Of a stretch of DNA of 64,000 nt, positions 1 through 11,005 are shown one piece after another; the first letter of the stretch is position 1, and the number at the start of each line of letters is the position of its first letter. This DNA comes from Bromus sterilis (lineage: Eukaryota > Streptophyta > Magnoliopsida > Poales > Poaceae). The notes beneath the pieces are model-generated. The model had not been told where the DNA came from. It was given only the letters and a program-made list of their open reading frames with translations, and ran no database searches. The stretch lies in the NCBI GenBank assembly GCA_950022295.1, contig OX465595.1:227381770-227445769 (forward strand). The letters are read 5' to 3'. Made by a program: the position numbers and the translations under genes.

Positions 1-1104
1 AAGGCGGGTTCGATTTCTTAGCGGGTGGACGTCGCCATGGATCCCGGCGGCGAGGAGCTTCGGCTCTCATGGCGATCAAGGCTAGAGGGAGTAATCGAAG
101 GGGGAAAGCGAGGGGTTCCGGCCGTGAGCTCACCAGGAACTCAGTAGAGGTGGTGGCGAAGGTTGGGGTGGCTCAACTGCGACGTAATCGACGAAGACCT
201 TCTCTGCGGCCGGCGAGAACTCGAGGAAGAAACTGGCGTCTACGCGGGCTCCGGGCTCGATTACTTGCATTGCTCGACGAAGACGACGGCGGCGAAGAAC
301 TTGGACACAGTCTTCGGGCTTCTCGGCGTCAATGGCCACGCGGGGGCTCAACGGTGCTCCGGCGTGCTTCTCGGGCGGCGACGAATCGGGCGAGAGAGGA
401 AGGGGAGGTGTTCCTGGAGGTAGGGGAAAGAACTGGGGCGGTGCTAGGGTGCGTCCAGACGCGAGAAGAGGGCACGGGGCGGCCTGGAAGCTTGAAGACG
501 TCGAGGTGTCGTCGTCGCCGCGCTCGGCCGCTCCAGCGAGCTGCTTGGGCGCGCGGGGTAGAAGACGACAAGGGGGAGGCTGGGCTGGGCCGGCCAGGTA
601 GGCTGCGGGGAGTTAGTTGGGCTGCTTCCAGGTAAGTTCCTTTTCCCTTTTCTCTTCTGTCTTCTGTTTTCTTTTCTGCTATTTGTTTTGCTGTACTAAA
701 ATAATTAGCTAGGCATTTTATTAAATGCTAAAAAATTTTATGTGGCCTCATAATAATATAGAGTAGCCACTTATAAAGTTTCAACATTTTTAAAATTTAA
801 ATAATTTGAATCTTAAATCAAATAGGGGTATTTGATTAATTCCAAGGCACTGTTTGAATATTTGAAAAATCTATGAGCATGGGATGGGTCCCACATCACT
901 TCATATGTGATCACACTCATTTTATAAGACTTTTCAAAAATCTAACATGAATTTTTGGAGAAGATTTTTATCTGGCCTTTTGAATTAATTCATCTGGGGG
1001 GTTCCTTCTCCCATTTTGATTTTGAGAATGAATTTACTTTGATTTCTTTTGAAAATGCAAAGTGAAAATGATCCTAGCACTTTAGCTAACAGAGGGTTCT
1101 GACA
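1..1104 (-). repeat. LTR (5' portion), TGTCAGAACC Gypsy family
   Basis: On the minus strand an LTR begins at 1104 with TGTCAGAACCCTCTG and runs out of the left edge of the window. Its first 400 bases follow the LTR at 43841 closely: the same 'GATGAATTAATTCAAAAGGC' block, the same 'GAGTGTGATCACATAT' block, then a GC-rich stretch. It interrupts the 3' LTR of element A at the point where A reads ccggcgt, so 1105-1109 (minus ggcgt) is the expected TSD. The other end lies outside the window, so solo LTR and full element cannot be told apart. The open frames in 69-635 sit in the GC-rich LTR and match no protein I know; I treat them as chance. Confidence 0.85.
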
Positions 1105-1781
1105 ACGCCGGTGTGAGAGGAGACGACGAGGTCCCCCCGGCCACGCTGTAAAGATGAAGCACGAGGGCCACGTGATTGGGATCGGACGGCGGGGCTCCCA
1201 CTTACCGGTTCGCAGATGGGCTGGAGCCCGAGTGGAGACAGGCCTGCTGGGCTGGGCCTGGCTGGTCTGTCTCAGCAAAAAAAACAGTGAAGGCTTTTCC
1301 TATTTTTCAAAAACAGAAGAAACCCAAGAATTCTTCAGAGCAAACTAGGAAAAAGAAAAACATATAAAAATATGTTTTGGAAACCTTGGATTATTCTCCA
1401 TTTTCTAAAATTGGTTTGACCAAATTTTGAGCAACTAAAATGTGGGGCATTTTTAAAAATTCAAATCACATTGAAGTGTGGCCCACATTTTTAGAGTTGC
1501 AAAAAATGGGGCAAGGCTTTTAAAGAGCTTGGGAAGGGCAAGGAATTGGCTATGCCAAGTTTGGGGTCAAGGAGAGCATGCATGCAACAAAGAAAAATCT
1601 TCAAACACCCTTCTTGAACCACTTTGGATGCAATTGAAAATACACCAAAAGGGATCCAATCCCAATGCAAATTTAAATCATCACATGAAATTATAATCTT
1701 TAGCATCATGCCAAGTTACAAAGTCAACAGACAAGGTACAATATCATGTTGATTTCTTATTTTTGCAAATGGGCTGTTACA
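1105..1781 (-). repeat. Element A 3' LTR, first part (interrupted)
   Basis: The LTR starts at 1781 on the minus strand with TGTAACAGCCC, directly after a purine-rich tract, and is cut at about 1105 by the LTR to its left. The stretch 1110-1217 is clearly homologous to 10898-11005 in the right-hand LTR of element A: both contain 'ggatcggacggcggggc' and 'cttaccggttcgca'. The remaining LTR is not visible on this side. Confidence 0.75.
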
Positions 1782-1798
1782 GCACTCCCCCACCAACA
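1782..1798 (-). other. Polypurine tract of element A
   Basis: On the minus strand the sequence TGTTGGTGGGGGAGTGC lies between the pol stop and the TGTAACAGCCC start of the 3' LTR. This is the expected site and composition of the plus-strand primer of an LTR retrotransposon. Confidence 0.7.
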
Positions 1799-1817
1799 CA
1801 GGATCTCGTCCCGAGAT

Positions 1818-2620
1818 CTAAGCCTGAAACAACTCAGGATACTCAGAACGGAGATGACCTTCACGCTCCCACGTTGCTTCCTTCTCCGAATGATGTGCCC
1901 ACTGAACTTTCATGAACTTGACGGTCTTGTTGCGAGTCTTGCGCTCGGACGTCTCAAGAACACGGACTGGACGCTCTGAGTAGGAAAGGTCCGCACTCAG
2001 GTGTATCTCGCCCAAGTCAACAGCCTGCTCTGGTTGCTTTAAGCACAGCTTTAGCTGGGACACATGGAACACGTCATGCACCATGGACAGACTCTCTGGA
2101 AGCTCGAGCCGAAAGGCAAGAGGTCCTCTAGTCTCAAGAATGCGGAAAGGTCCGACAAATCTTGCAGTGAGCTTTCCCTTGATACCAAAGCGGTGAGTTC
2201 CCCTCAATGGAGACACTCTCAGGTACGCCCAATCACCAACCTGAAACGCTACACCATGGTGCCTTTTGTCATAATAGGCCTTCTGCCTAGACTTTTCTTC
2301 ATTTAGGTGCTCTCGGACAATCTTCACTCTGTCCTCTGCCTCCTGGATCACATCTGGACCGAACAGCTGCCTCTCACCTGTCTCGGACCAGTTCAAAGGT
2401 GTCCTGCACTTGCGGCCATACAAGACTTCAAACGGCGCTGCCTAGAGACTTTCCTGATAGCTGTTGTTGTAAGAGAACTCAGCATACGGCAAGCAATCTT
2501 CCCACTTCATTCCAAAGGAGATGACACATGCTCGAAGCATGTCCTCGAGGATTTGGTTCACGCGCTCGACTTGCCCACTTGTCTGAGGGTGATAAGAGGT
2601 ACTGAACAACACTGTCGTAC
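1818..2620 (-). pseudogene. Element A integrase C-terminal half with chromodomain
   Basis: The 201-codon frame 1818-2423 carries the C-terminal part of a plant chromovirus integrase: the RTPLNWSETGERQLFGPD block, the GPFRIL block, 'LSMVHDVFHVSQLK', and a chromodomain-like end with 'VQWAHHSEKEATWERE'. That ending is characteristic of the Tekay lineage, where the domain is thought to guide insertion into heterochromatin. Upstream to about 2620 the HPQTSGQVERVNQ segment with the catalytic glutamate can be read in another frame, so the protein is broken between the second and third catalytic residues. The stop at 1818 lies close to the PPT, as expected for the end of pol. Confidence 0.85.
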
Positions 2621-3331
2621 CAATCGCCTTTTGAAAGACCTGCCAGAACTTAGAGGTGAAAGGCTGCCTCTATCAGACCTGATCTTCTTGGGAATGCCAT
2701 GCAAAGATACAACTCTTGCGGTGTACAAATCCGCCAACTGAGCTCCAGAAATGGAGTCCTTCACTGGAAAGAAGTTGGCAACTTTGTAAAGATTGTCAAT
2801 GACAACAAAGATGGCATTGTCCTTCTTCTGCGACAAGGGGAAGCCTGTGATGAAATCCATCTCTATGTGATCCCATTTCCACTCCGGAATCTCAAGTGGC
2901 TGATGCAACCCTGCAGGCTACTGGTGTTGTGCCTTCACTCTCCTGCACACATCACACTGAGACACGTAACGGGCAACATCCCGCTTCATACGAGTCCACC
3001 AAAAGGTTTGCTTGAGATCTTGATACATCTTTGTACTGCCAGGGTGAATAGACAGCTTGGAATCATGGGCTTCCTTCATGATGACCTCTCTGAGGTCTCC
3101 CTCCTTGGGAACAACAACTCGCTCTTCGAACAACACGGTGACGTCATTATGCACTGAAAAGCAACCGTACTTTGGAACTGAGGCGGCAATACCCTGCTTG
3201 ATCTTTTGTATCATTGAGCTGCCAGACTGAGCTTCACGAATCTTCTCATGGATAGTGGGCTCTACCACAAGGTTGGCAAGGTAGCCGGCTGGAACTAGAT
3301 CGAGATTGAGCCTTCGAAAGGACTCACACAA
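2621..3331 (-). pseudogene. Element A integrase zinc-binding domain and core
   Basis: The frame 2918-3331 contains an HHCC zinc-binding domain: HDSKLSIHPGSTKMY supplies the histidines and SQCDVCRRVKAQH the cysteines. After a stop at 2918 the catalytic core continues in 2558-2908 with 'HIEMDFITGF' (first Asp) and 'RSDRGS' (second Asp). The frame is lost just after SDRGSLSPL. The order and strand match the neighbouring RNase H and integrase C-terminus, so this is one damaged pol gene. It is not functional as it stands. Confidence 0.85.
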
Positions 3332-3346
3332 ATCAGGGTGGATCTT

Positions 3347-4297
3347 CTACACCTGGATATTATTGCAATCGCCCTTGCGGCTCAGCGCATCGGCTATGAC
3401 ATTCGCCTTCCCAGGCGTGTACTGAATATCAACTGTGTACTCAGTAATGGTTTCAAGCCATCTTCTTTGCCTCAAGTGCAGATTTGGATGAGTGAACAAG
3501 TACTTCAGACTCTTGTGGTCCGTGAACACATCCACCTTCCTCCCTAAGAGAAGGTGTCGCCAAGTAATCAACGCGTGCACAACTGATGCAAGCTCCAAGT
3601 CGTGCGTGGGATAATTCCTCTCACTCGTCTTCAACTTCCGTGAGGTATAAGCCACAATATTCCTGCCTTGCATCAAAACTCCGCCCAGACCTTGCAAGGA
3701 AGCATCACAAAACACCTGAAAAGGCTGTGACTCATCTGGCGGCGTGAGAATTGGAGTTGTGGTCAACTTCTCTTTCAACTACTCGAAGGCTGTCTGGCAA
3801 GCTGGTGACCAAGTGTACCGCTTCCCTTTGCACAACAACTCAGTCATTGGCTTCGCTATTTTGGAGAAATTCTTCACAAACCTCCTGCAATAACTGGCGA
3901 GGCCGAGAAAACTCCTTAGCTGCTTCACGTTCTTCGGCGGAGCCCAGTCTTGAATAGTGCGGACTCGCTCTGGATCAACCGCAATTCCTTTAGCGTAAAT
4001 AACATGGCCCAGAAAATTGACCTTGTCCAGCCAAAACTCACACTTGGAGAACTTGGCGAAGTACCGGTGCTCTCTCAACTTCTGCAGCACCAGGCGTAGA
4101 TGTTCCTCATGTTCAGCCTCTGACTTGGAATAGACAAGAATGTCATCGAGGTAGAGGATCACGAACACATCAAGCCATTTTTGGAACAAATAGTTTATAG
4201 CTCTCATGAATGTCGGGGGGGCATTTGAGAACCCAAAAGTCATGACTGTAAACTCATACAGCCCATAACGTGTGCTGAACGCGGTCTTGGGAATATC
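3347..4297 (-). pseudogene. Element A reverse transcriptase (palm/thumb) and RNase H
   Basis: Frame 3779-4243 encodes the RT segment 'TFGFSNAPPTF' followed by the active-site motif LYLDDILVYSK, which is intact, and the 'NVKQLRSFLGLASYCRRFV' thumb block. Frame 3347-3778 is RNase H, with FCDASLQGLGGVL, the HDLELA block, VFTDHKSLKYL and NVIADALSRK, so the four acidic positions are present. A stop separates RT from RNase H near 3779. Another in-frame stop at about 4298 follows 'HQIRVRE', where related elements read through into DIPKTAF. Confidence 0.87.
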
Positions 4298-5568
4298 CTA
4301 TTCACGAACACGGATTTGATGATACCCCATCCTCAAGTCAAGCTTGGAAAACACCTTAGCCCCATTCAACTGTTCGAACAGATCATTGATGCGGGGTAAA
4401 GGGTACTTGTTCTTGATGGTCTTCTTGTTGATACCGCGATAGTCCCATCCTTCTTCTGGACAAACAAAGCTGGTGCACCCCAAGGGGAAGTGCTTGCGCC
4501 GATAAAACCGCCTGCCTCCAACTCTGTCAACTGCTTCTTGAGTTCAATCAACTCCTTGGAACACATCTTGTATGGATGCCTAGAAATCGGCTGAGTACCA
4601 GGCTCTAGCTCAATAACGAACTCAATACCTCGAACTGGGGGAATTCCTGGCAACTCCTCTAGAAAGACGTTTCGGAACTCACGGAGAACTTTGACTTCTT
4701 CGAGCAAAGGCGCGACTCTTGCGTTCAAGGCGTACAACTGTGTTGGTCGTGCTATAGAGCCACAAGTGTACAAGACTTCTGCGCCTGAATCATGTGTCAA
4801 CTTCACGGATCTGGTCGGACAATCAGTATTGGCCTTGTGTTGCACAAGCCAATCCATGCCCAAGATGACATCAATGTCGGAACGCAGAAGCAAGATTAAA
4901 GAAGCTGGAAACATGCAGCCCAAGATATCAATCCTCACAAATGGAGCACAAACTGCAGAGCCAAACTTGGACCCAGGAGAGACGATAGACAACGGGGTTG
5001 GCAAATCCTCCAAGGTGAGGACCTGCTCATGAGCGAATCTCTGCGATACAAAGGAGTGGGAAGCTCCGGAATCGAACAACACAGTCGCGGGAAAAGAATT
5101 AACAAGCAACCTACCAAGAACGATCTCTAAAGACTGTTGTGCATCTATGAGCATCACGTTGTTTACTCGAACTACACGTGGCTGTGCCTTCACCATCGCA
5201 GTGCTCGGAGTAGAGCGAGGTGGAGGTGGTGGAAGACGGGCAAAGCGTGGGTCAGTGCACTTGTCTGAGTAGTGCCCCGGACCTCCACACTTGTAGCAGA
5301 TCACGCCTGACCTGGGCTGGGACTGCGGCCTGGGTGGCCTCGCGTGTGGTGGTGTAGAGCGAGGCCCCTGCTGAACGGGGACGGGAGGGCGCACAAAAGT
5401 GCGGACAACTTCCCCCCTCTGCTGGAATTGCTGCCTCTGCGGTGGAGCCTCTATAAATAAAGTCTTTGCCTTCTTGTCGACCATCACTGCGGAGCTGTGC
5501 TCTCTCTGGCGCTTCCTGTCTGCATCCCACTCTGCTATGGATGACTCCTGGCGGATAGCCTGATCCAC
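4298..5568 (-). pseudogene. Element A gag C-terminus, protease and start of RT
   Basis: The 400-codon frame starts in the C-terminal half of gag (the DQAIRQESSIAEWDADRKR region). It contains a zinc knuckle ICYKCGGPGHYSDKCTDP (C-X2-C-X4-H-X4-C), which binds nucleic acid, and a retropepsin active site FDSGASHSFVS. The RT N-terminus follows: GTQPISRHPYKM and SPWGAPALFVQKKDGT. Right after KKDGT the frame is lost; the sequence YRGINKKTIKNKYPLPRIND then continues in the frame of 4298-4483. Compared with related elements, about 17 bp (the codons around RMCVD) are missing at roughly 4435, which explains the shift. Confidence 0.88.
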
Positions 5569-6179
5569 GAACTGCGAGAACAGTGTGGGGTTGCACTGAG
5601 TGAGTGTGTACTTGATCTCTGTGTTGAGACCCCCACGGAACCTGGCAATCCTCTTGGCCTCTGTGCTGACCTCCTCCGTAGCGTACCTGGCGAGCCGGAC
5701 GAAATCCAGGTTTTACTCCTGAACTAAACTGTCACCCTGTCTCAGAGCCAAGAACTCCTCTCGCTTCCTGTCCATCAAGCCACTCGGAATATGTGCTGCT
5801 CTAAAGTCTGCGATGAAGTCTGCCCACATGATGATAGCATCGCCCTTGTTGGCCTTGTAGGTATCGTACCAGCTGGCTGCTGCACTCTAAAGCTAGAAGG
5901 AGGCGAAGGTGACGTAGTCGACTGGTCTGACGGTGTTTGCATTGAAGTGCTTCTTGATCTCTGCGATCCAATCATCCGCTTCCAGCGGGTCTTGAGCCTC
6001 GGAGAACCTGGGGGGTTGATAGCAAGGAACAGTTGCAGAGTGGTGTACTGTGGTCGATCACTCCTCTGGGCAGTCTGGTTCTGCAGCATCTGTAAGATCG
6101 CAGCTGTGCCCTGAGCCACTGCGGTCACAGCCTCCCCAAGGAGAGGGTTCTCTGGCGACGGCATGTTCGCTCTTGGCAT
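5569..6179 (-). pseudogene. Element A gag N-terminal half
   Basis: The likely start is the ATG at 6179 (MPRANMPSPENPLLGEAV); the ORF extends further 5' only by chance. After about 45 codons, near RSDRPQY, the true gag frame shifts; the conserved 'EADDWIAEIKKHF' and 'ASWYDTYKANKGDAIIMW' blocks can be read in the neighbouring frame, and 'DFIADFRAAHIPSGLMDRK' follows. A stop interrupts the block near 5715. These are capsid-domain landmarks of Ty3/Gypsy gag proteins (Retrotrans_gag family). Confidence 0.75.
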
Positions 6180-6840
6180 CCTGTATATAGGAACACTTAT
6201 GAGAACATGGTTGAAACATTGACGTAACCAGAAGATAAAGCAATATGTACAACAAAACTTTCTCACGAGGTATGAGAAAGACGAAGGATGAAATTCCACC
6301 AAGGTTAACCCGGAAAGTCGAAAGCTAGGTGCTACTAGAATCCCCAAACCGAGATCATCTGAATCCAAGATAATAATCTGCTAGCGAGCACACAACATTA
6401 TATATACGAGTGGTTGAAGACCTGAACGTTGAGACATCTGCCCTGAGCGGCCCGCCGAAGCGGTCTCCTATAGGGGGAGGAACCACATCCGGAGGATGCC
6501 AACCATCCCTGTATAGGAGTTTCACCTGAGGTACGCCGTAAGCGAGGTGGAGCTGTCAACCACAAATGGCGGCTCAGTGTTCTCAACATACGCCAACCCT
6601 TCTCGTCGCTAGCAAAGAATTATAGATGAATCGGAGCCTCATGTAAACGAGAACCTAGATTTGTTTGAAAGGGGATAAGTTGCAGAGAGAAAATAACGTT
6701 TCACTTCCTCACAGAAAAAGGGTTGGGAGGGTGGGGTAAGAAGAAAAAGAAAAAGTTCCTACTCTCCGATATTTCCTTAATTACTAAAAAATAGTTTCTA
6801 GACTCAACTTCGGCCAGTAAGGGGTCCTACAGTCAGTCCT
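6180..6840 (-). other. Element A 5' leader
   Basis: This is the untranslated stretch between the primer-binding site and the presumed gag start on the minus strand. No conserved protein is visible. The short frame at 6398-6589 matches nothing I recognise. Confidence 0.5.
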
Positions 6841-6855
6841 GCTTTGATACCAAGT
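6841..6855 (-). other. Primer-binding site of element A
   Basis: On the minus strand ACTTGGTATCAAAGC follows directly after the LTR end CCTTACA. TGGTATCAAAGC is one base from the usual initiator-Met tRNA complement TGGTATCAGAGC. It fixes the orientation (minus) and the 5' LTR boundary at 6856. Confidence 0.8.
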
Positions 6856-9756
6856 TGTAAGGACCCCGATGCGGTGCTAACTCGAGTTAGTCGCTTTCGC
6901 GTCACGCTCAAGTTAGTAGCGCATAAAAGGCCACCGACTCACGACACTCGCACTCATGTCGTTGCCGGATTCTCGACAACAGATATAAGAACAATGAACT
7001 TTACTAAGACATAAATATATAGAGTCCAGGGCATACATCGCCACAGGAATTTATTACATCATCTCAGAGGTCCGTGGACCCAACTGTATATCATGCCACA
7101 AGCGGAAGACAATCATGACCGAGTACGGTCAAAATCCAAATTGCCCTAGAGAGGGCTGCTCATAAATAGTCCACTCACGGATCGTCGGAACCCAACTAAA
7201 GGATCTACTGAACGAAAGCATCCTCGTCGTCGTCCTCCGGGGGCACCTCCACGAAGTATCGTCCGGTGCTCGGGTCGAGGTAGTAGTCAACTACAGCGGC
7301 CGATCAGGAAAAACAGTAAAAGCACAAAGGAAAACAGGGATGAGATTATATCATTACAGGATAACTAACTTCCTACGGTAAGACAAGGTAAAAGTAAAGG
7401 TTGCAGCCGCACTAGCATATATGGTGGCTATCGTTCTATTGGAATAGAGGTAAGGTCCAAGAATATACGTGACATCGCGTCATAGGCCTGCTATCCACCA
7501 ACTTAATTACGTCAAGCATAACACAACTTGGATCTTCTCTCGGTCCCCCTGGACGAAGAAAAGCAACCAAGGCGCTCACATGGTAGGCAAGTTTTAATTA
7601 TGATTCAAATTGATGTTATTCTATGAACAAGGAGTAGGTCTCAAGTCGTCCATAACCGCGGACACGGCTTTTCAAAAATATTTAACCATGCAGGGGTGTA
7701 CCAACTGCCCATCATAGGCTTCGCATGTACGCCGGTTTCCGCTTGGCGGGTGAAGGCGCCTGAAACTCCGAAACGCCCGAGTCCCTCTAACTAACAACGC
7801 ACAACTTCGGGTGGCCCCCGGTGAGTCGACACCCAACTCAAAATCCGTCCATGCTCTCGAATCGGCCTCTACCACATGGACGAGGTCGAGAGGAACTGCC
7901 CTCGCCCGGGCAGGCTCTCTAGCTTCCAGGTGTGGACCAACGGGATATACCATCCCCCTGGCCCCTTTGTTTTAAATCCACTTGAGCGCTAACCAGTTAT
8001 ACACACGGGTTTTCAAAAGGTAAAATCAGCTTGGGCCACCACTAGAACTGTTTGGAGCTAGGTAGGTAAGACTAGGGGACCCCATAGAATGCCACACACG
8101 CTTAGGCACGCTCGTCAAGAAACACAATACCCGGAACTCGGGACCTAGGTGACACAAATGGAACAAAACACCTGGCGGGAACAGTCTGGTCTCCCATCTT
8201 TCGTCAAGTATAATTTAACATCATAACAATAATAAATGTCAACCAACTTCTTAGAATAACATAATATCCCAACCATAACATAGAGTAAGAAGCAAGTTTT
8301 CCTACTCATACTAAGCAATGGCTGAGCAGCGGTAACTTAGAAATACAATGTTTTGCTGGGATGTGGGGATCATGGCTGTTTGGTTTGAAAATGGCATGAA
8401 CAAGGTGGATAGGATCACACAAACGTTCTAGACTACAGCTAGGCAGGTAGGCAGGAACGTATCAAGTAATGGTATAAATCGTCCCCTTGGCTGGGTAATC
8501 GGTCGTCGAAGCAGACGTAGCAGGGTCCTCGGGCTCGGTGTCGGAAACCTCTACGTAAGTCTCCTCGACCGTCTCAGGTGCTAACGTAAAGTACCGGCAA
8601 GGAAAAGCACACAAGTAAGAAATGGATGCAATGCACGGCAAAGATGGTATGATCAAGTTTAATAGACATGATGTGACCCTATCTAGTCAGATTTAAATGA
8701 ACGTGGTGACGACACGTCAACAACTTCATATGCTATTTATTTACATTGAATGGCTTCGGTCTTAGCCTTAATTTTTTGTGTAATTAACATGGCAACATGA
8801 CATGATCAACAAAGCAATTAACAGAAATAATTACAACGTGAAAGTAAGTCATCGATTCCGGAGACGGAGAGATGTCGATGTACTTGACATCGGAAAGGTG
8901 CATCAAAAGAAAGGAACCCAGCCACATTGCATAGGACAATATGCTAGGGGCTGATTTGATGATGCAAAGATTTGAAGATGATATGAAAAGGGACTTGGAA
9001 TGCAAAGAAGATCAGGGGTCAACATGCATTGAAGTTGAAGGAATGCAAGGCAAGAAAACAGGTTGATATGGCTAGGTGTTTCACACCATGTCCACATGAG
9101 TTGCACAAAACATCACATGGAAATCACCATTGCAATCCCTGCAATTTTTTTAACCCAAAACCATATAAGGCATGGCTCCATTTGAATTTTCAAAGCACAG
9201 TTGCAAATTCAAATGAATTCAGGTGCCTGAGTGCAAAGTTGCACTACTTGCATTTCAGGAAAAAAATTTAAATGGAAAAGCCACTATCACCATGTTGATC
9301 CTTGGGAAAAACTACCCAAAAGTCATATATGGGTTGCCATATTTGATTTTTGGGAAGTGGTTGCAAAAACAAAAGAAAAGAGGGGCCTATTTGCATAATT
9401 GCCACCATCACAAAATTTGAGGGGGCAAATTGTAAAATGGTCATCACCACTATGTTCAGTGAGTCAAACTACCCCAAATTGATATATTGGATTACATGTT
9501 TGGGGTAAACTGCTCAAAAGCCCAAATTAAGATTTGAATTGAATTTAATTTAAATTTGGGAAATTAAACAGAAAAGAAAAGAAAAAAGAAAAAGAAAAAG
9601 AAAAGGAAAAGGAACTCAGCCACATGGGCTGGATTCGGCTAATCGTCCCATCTCTCCTCCTCTTCTCTGGGCCAGCCCACCAGGCCTCTTGCCACTGCTA
9701 GGTGGGACCCAGCTGTCAGCCGCTTACTGAAACGGGAAAAAAGGTGGGAGGCAAAT

Positions 9757-9838
9757 GCCTCCCGTGGGGATCGAACCCACGACCTCTCGCACACTGCTGC
9801 TACTCGATACCACCGTGCTACTGCACGACTTCTGAACC
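9757..9838 (-). other. tRNA-like segment in element A LTR
   Basis: On the minus strand TAGCACGGTGG (10 of 11 positions of an A-box) is followed by a perfect B-box GGTTCGATCC. The B-box lies in a T-arm-like hairpin, CGTGG-GTTCGATC-CCACG, with five paired bases. The A-to-B spacing is a little long for a normal tRNA and I cannot fold a clean acceptor or anticodon arm. It could be a decayed tRNA gene or the head of a SINE. Confidence 0.4.
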
Positions 9839-10836
9839 GATACAGGTCAGTAGACAGTAGAGGTAAGCATCCGCTGCACTAAGCTTCAGAAAACCCGGCG
9901 ACGACGACGACTTGCGGCGAAGCTGGCCTCGCCGTTTCAACTCCGGCAGCCCTGCGGCCACTAGGAAATGAAAGCTGGTACATCCAGCTACGGATTGTTG
10001 TTCTCCATGCCCACGGTGACGCTCTGCTCCACTTTCCACGCTCCTCTGAACATGGCGGCGGCCAATACTTCAGGCATCTGCACCCGTGCGCACCCCTCTG
10101 AACCGGCAGCAATTCCGGCGAGCTCGCGCCGGCAGCCGTCCACCTACTGCCCCTAGTCGACGCAGGGCACTACCACGACAACGTGGGTGCCCGGATCTAG
10201 GATCAAAACGCCCAACGAGGGGCCTTTCCTCGCCGGGAAGGCCATGGCGGCGACACGCTTTGCGCTTCTTCAGACAACGGCAACTCGGAGGGGAACGCAG
10301 ACACAAAAGGGGCGTCTTGAGGCCAAAAGCGTGGACAGAGCACACCTAGAGCCGGCATGAACTCACCCCGGTCACGCCATTGACAAGACGACTACAGTGG
10401 TTCGACGACGACGACGGACGCGCGCGGCAGCAGACGACGCAGCTACTCGGAAAGCTCAACTACGCGCTACGGGAGGAACAAAAGGGCCTCGGGGTTCACC
10501 TTGGAGGTCACGTCGTGTGCCCCAGTCCCGCCGTAGAGGAGGAAGAAGAGCTCGGGGACGACGACGCCGTGCGGAACTCCTCGGCGACGTTCACGGCTCC
10601 GCTGCGCGTCCAAGCCCTTTGCTGCTACCTGCGACCGGGAACGGGTCAAGAACTTGCAGGAGACGCAACATCCGAGCGCTCGACCAAGGATCGAGGGAGG
10701 GGGTGAGGAATTACAGGAGTTGGCCGGCGGCCATGGCGGAAACAGGGGAGGAACTCAGGGACGAACCAGGCGGCGGCGGGCGAAATTGGGAAGGGGGAAC
10801 TCGAGCTAGGGTTCCCGGAGGGGCCTGGGACCTCTG

Positions 10837-10845
10837 CTTATAAAG
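10837..10845 (-). promoter_or_regulatory. TATA box, element A LTR
   Basis: CTTTATAAG on the minus strand, in a GC-rich surround, marks the likely U3/R boundary, with transcription starting near 10810 and heading towards gag. Confidence 0.5.
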
Positions 10846-11005
10846 GGGGAAGGACCCTGGCCACGTCGACGGCCGGCGACTCCTGCGTGGACGCCGGTTT
10901 GAGGGGAGACGACGAGGTCCCCACGGCCACGCCGTAAAGACGAAGCACAAGGGCCACTCGATTGGGATCGGACGGCGGGGCACTCTCCCACTTACCGGTT
11001 CGCAA

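Larger units (their letters stand above)
6856..11005 (-). repeat. Element A 5' LTR (incomplete at its 5' end)
   Basis: The LTR ends at 6856 (minus ...GGGGTCCTTACA) next to the primer-binding site. 10898-11005 is homologous to 1110-1217 in the 3' LTR. Upstream of 11005 the two LTRs no longer match, so the first roughly 565 bp of this copy are missing or replaced. The LTR is AT-rich at 8200-9600 and GC-rich at 9640-10860, and has a minus-strand TATA motif at 10837-10845. The open frames inside it (for example 10086-10349 and 10397-10843) have no recognisable product. Confidence 0.7.

Noticed and set aside
69..635. 188-codon Arg-rich open frame
   Set aside because: It lies in the GC-rich centre of an LTR, overlaps equally long frames on the other strand, and its Arg/Gly-rich composition follows from base content. 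No domain is recognisable.
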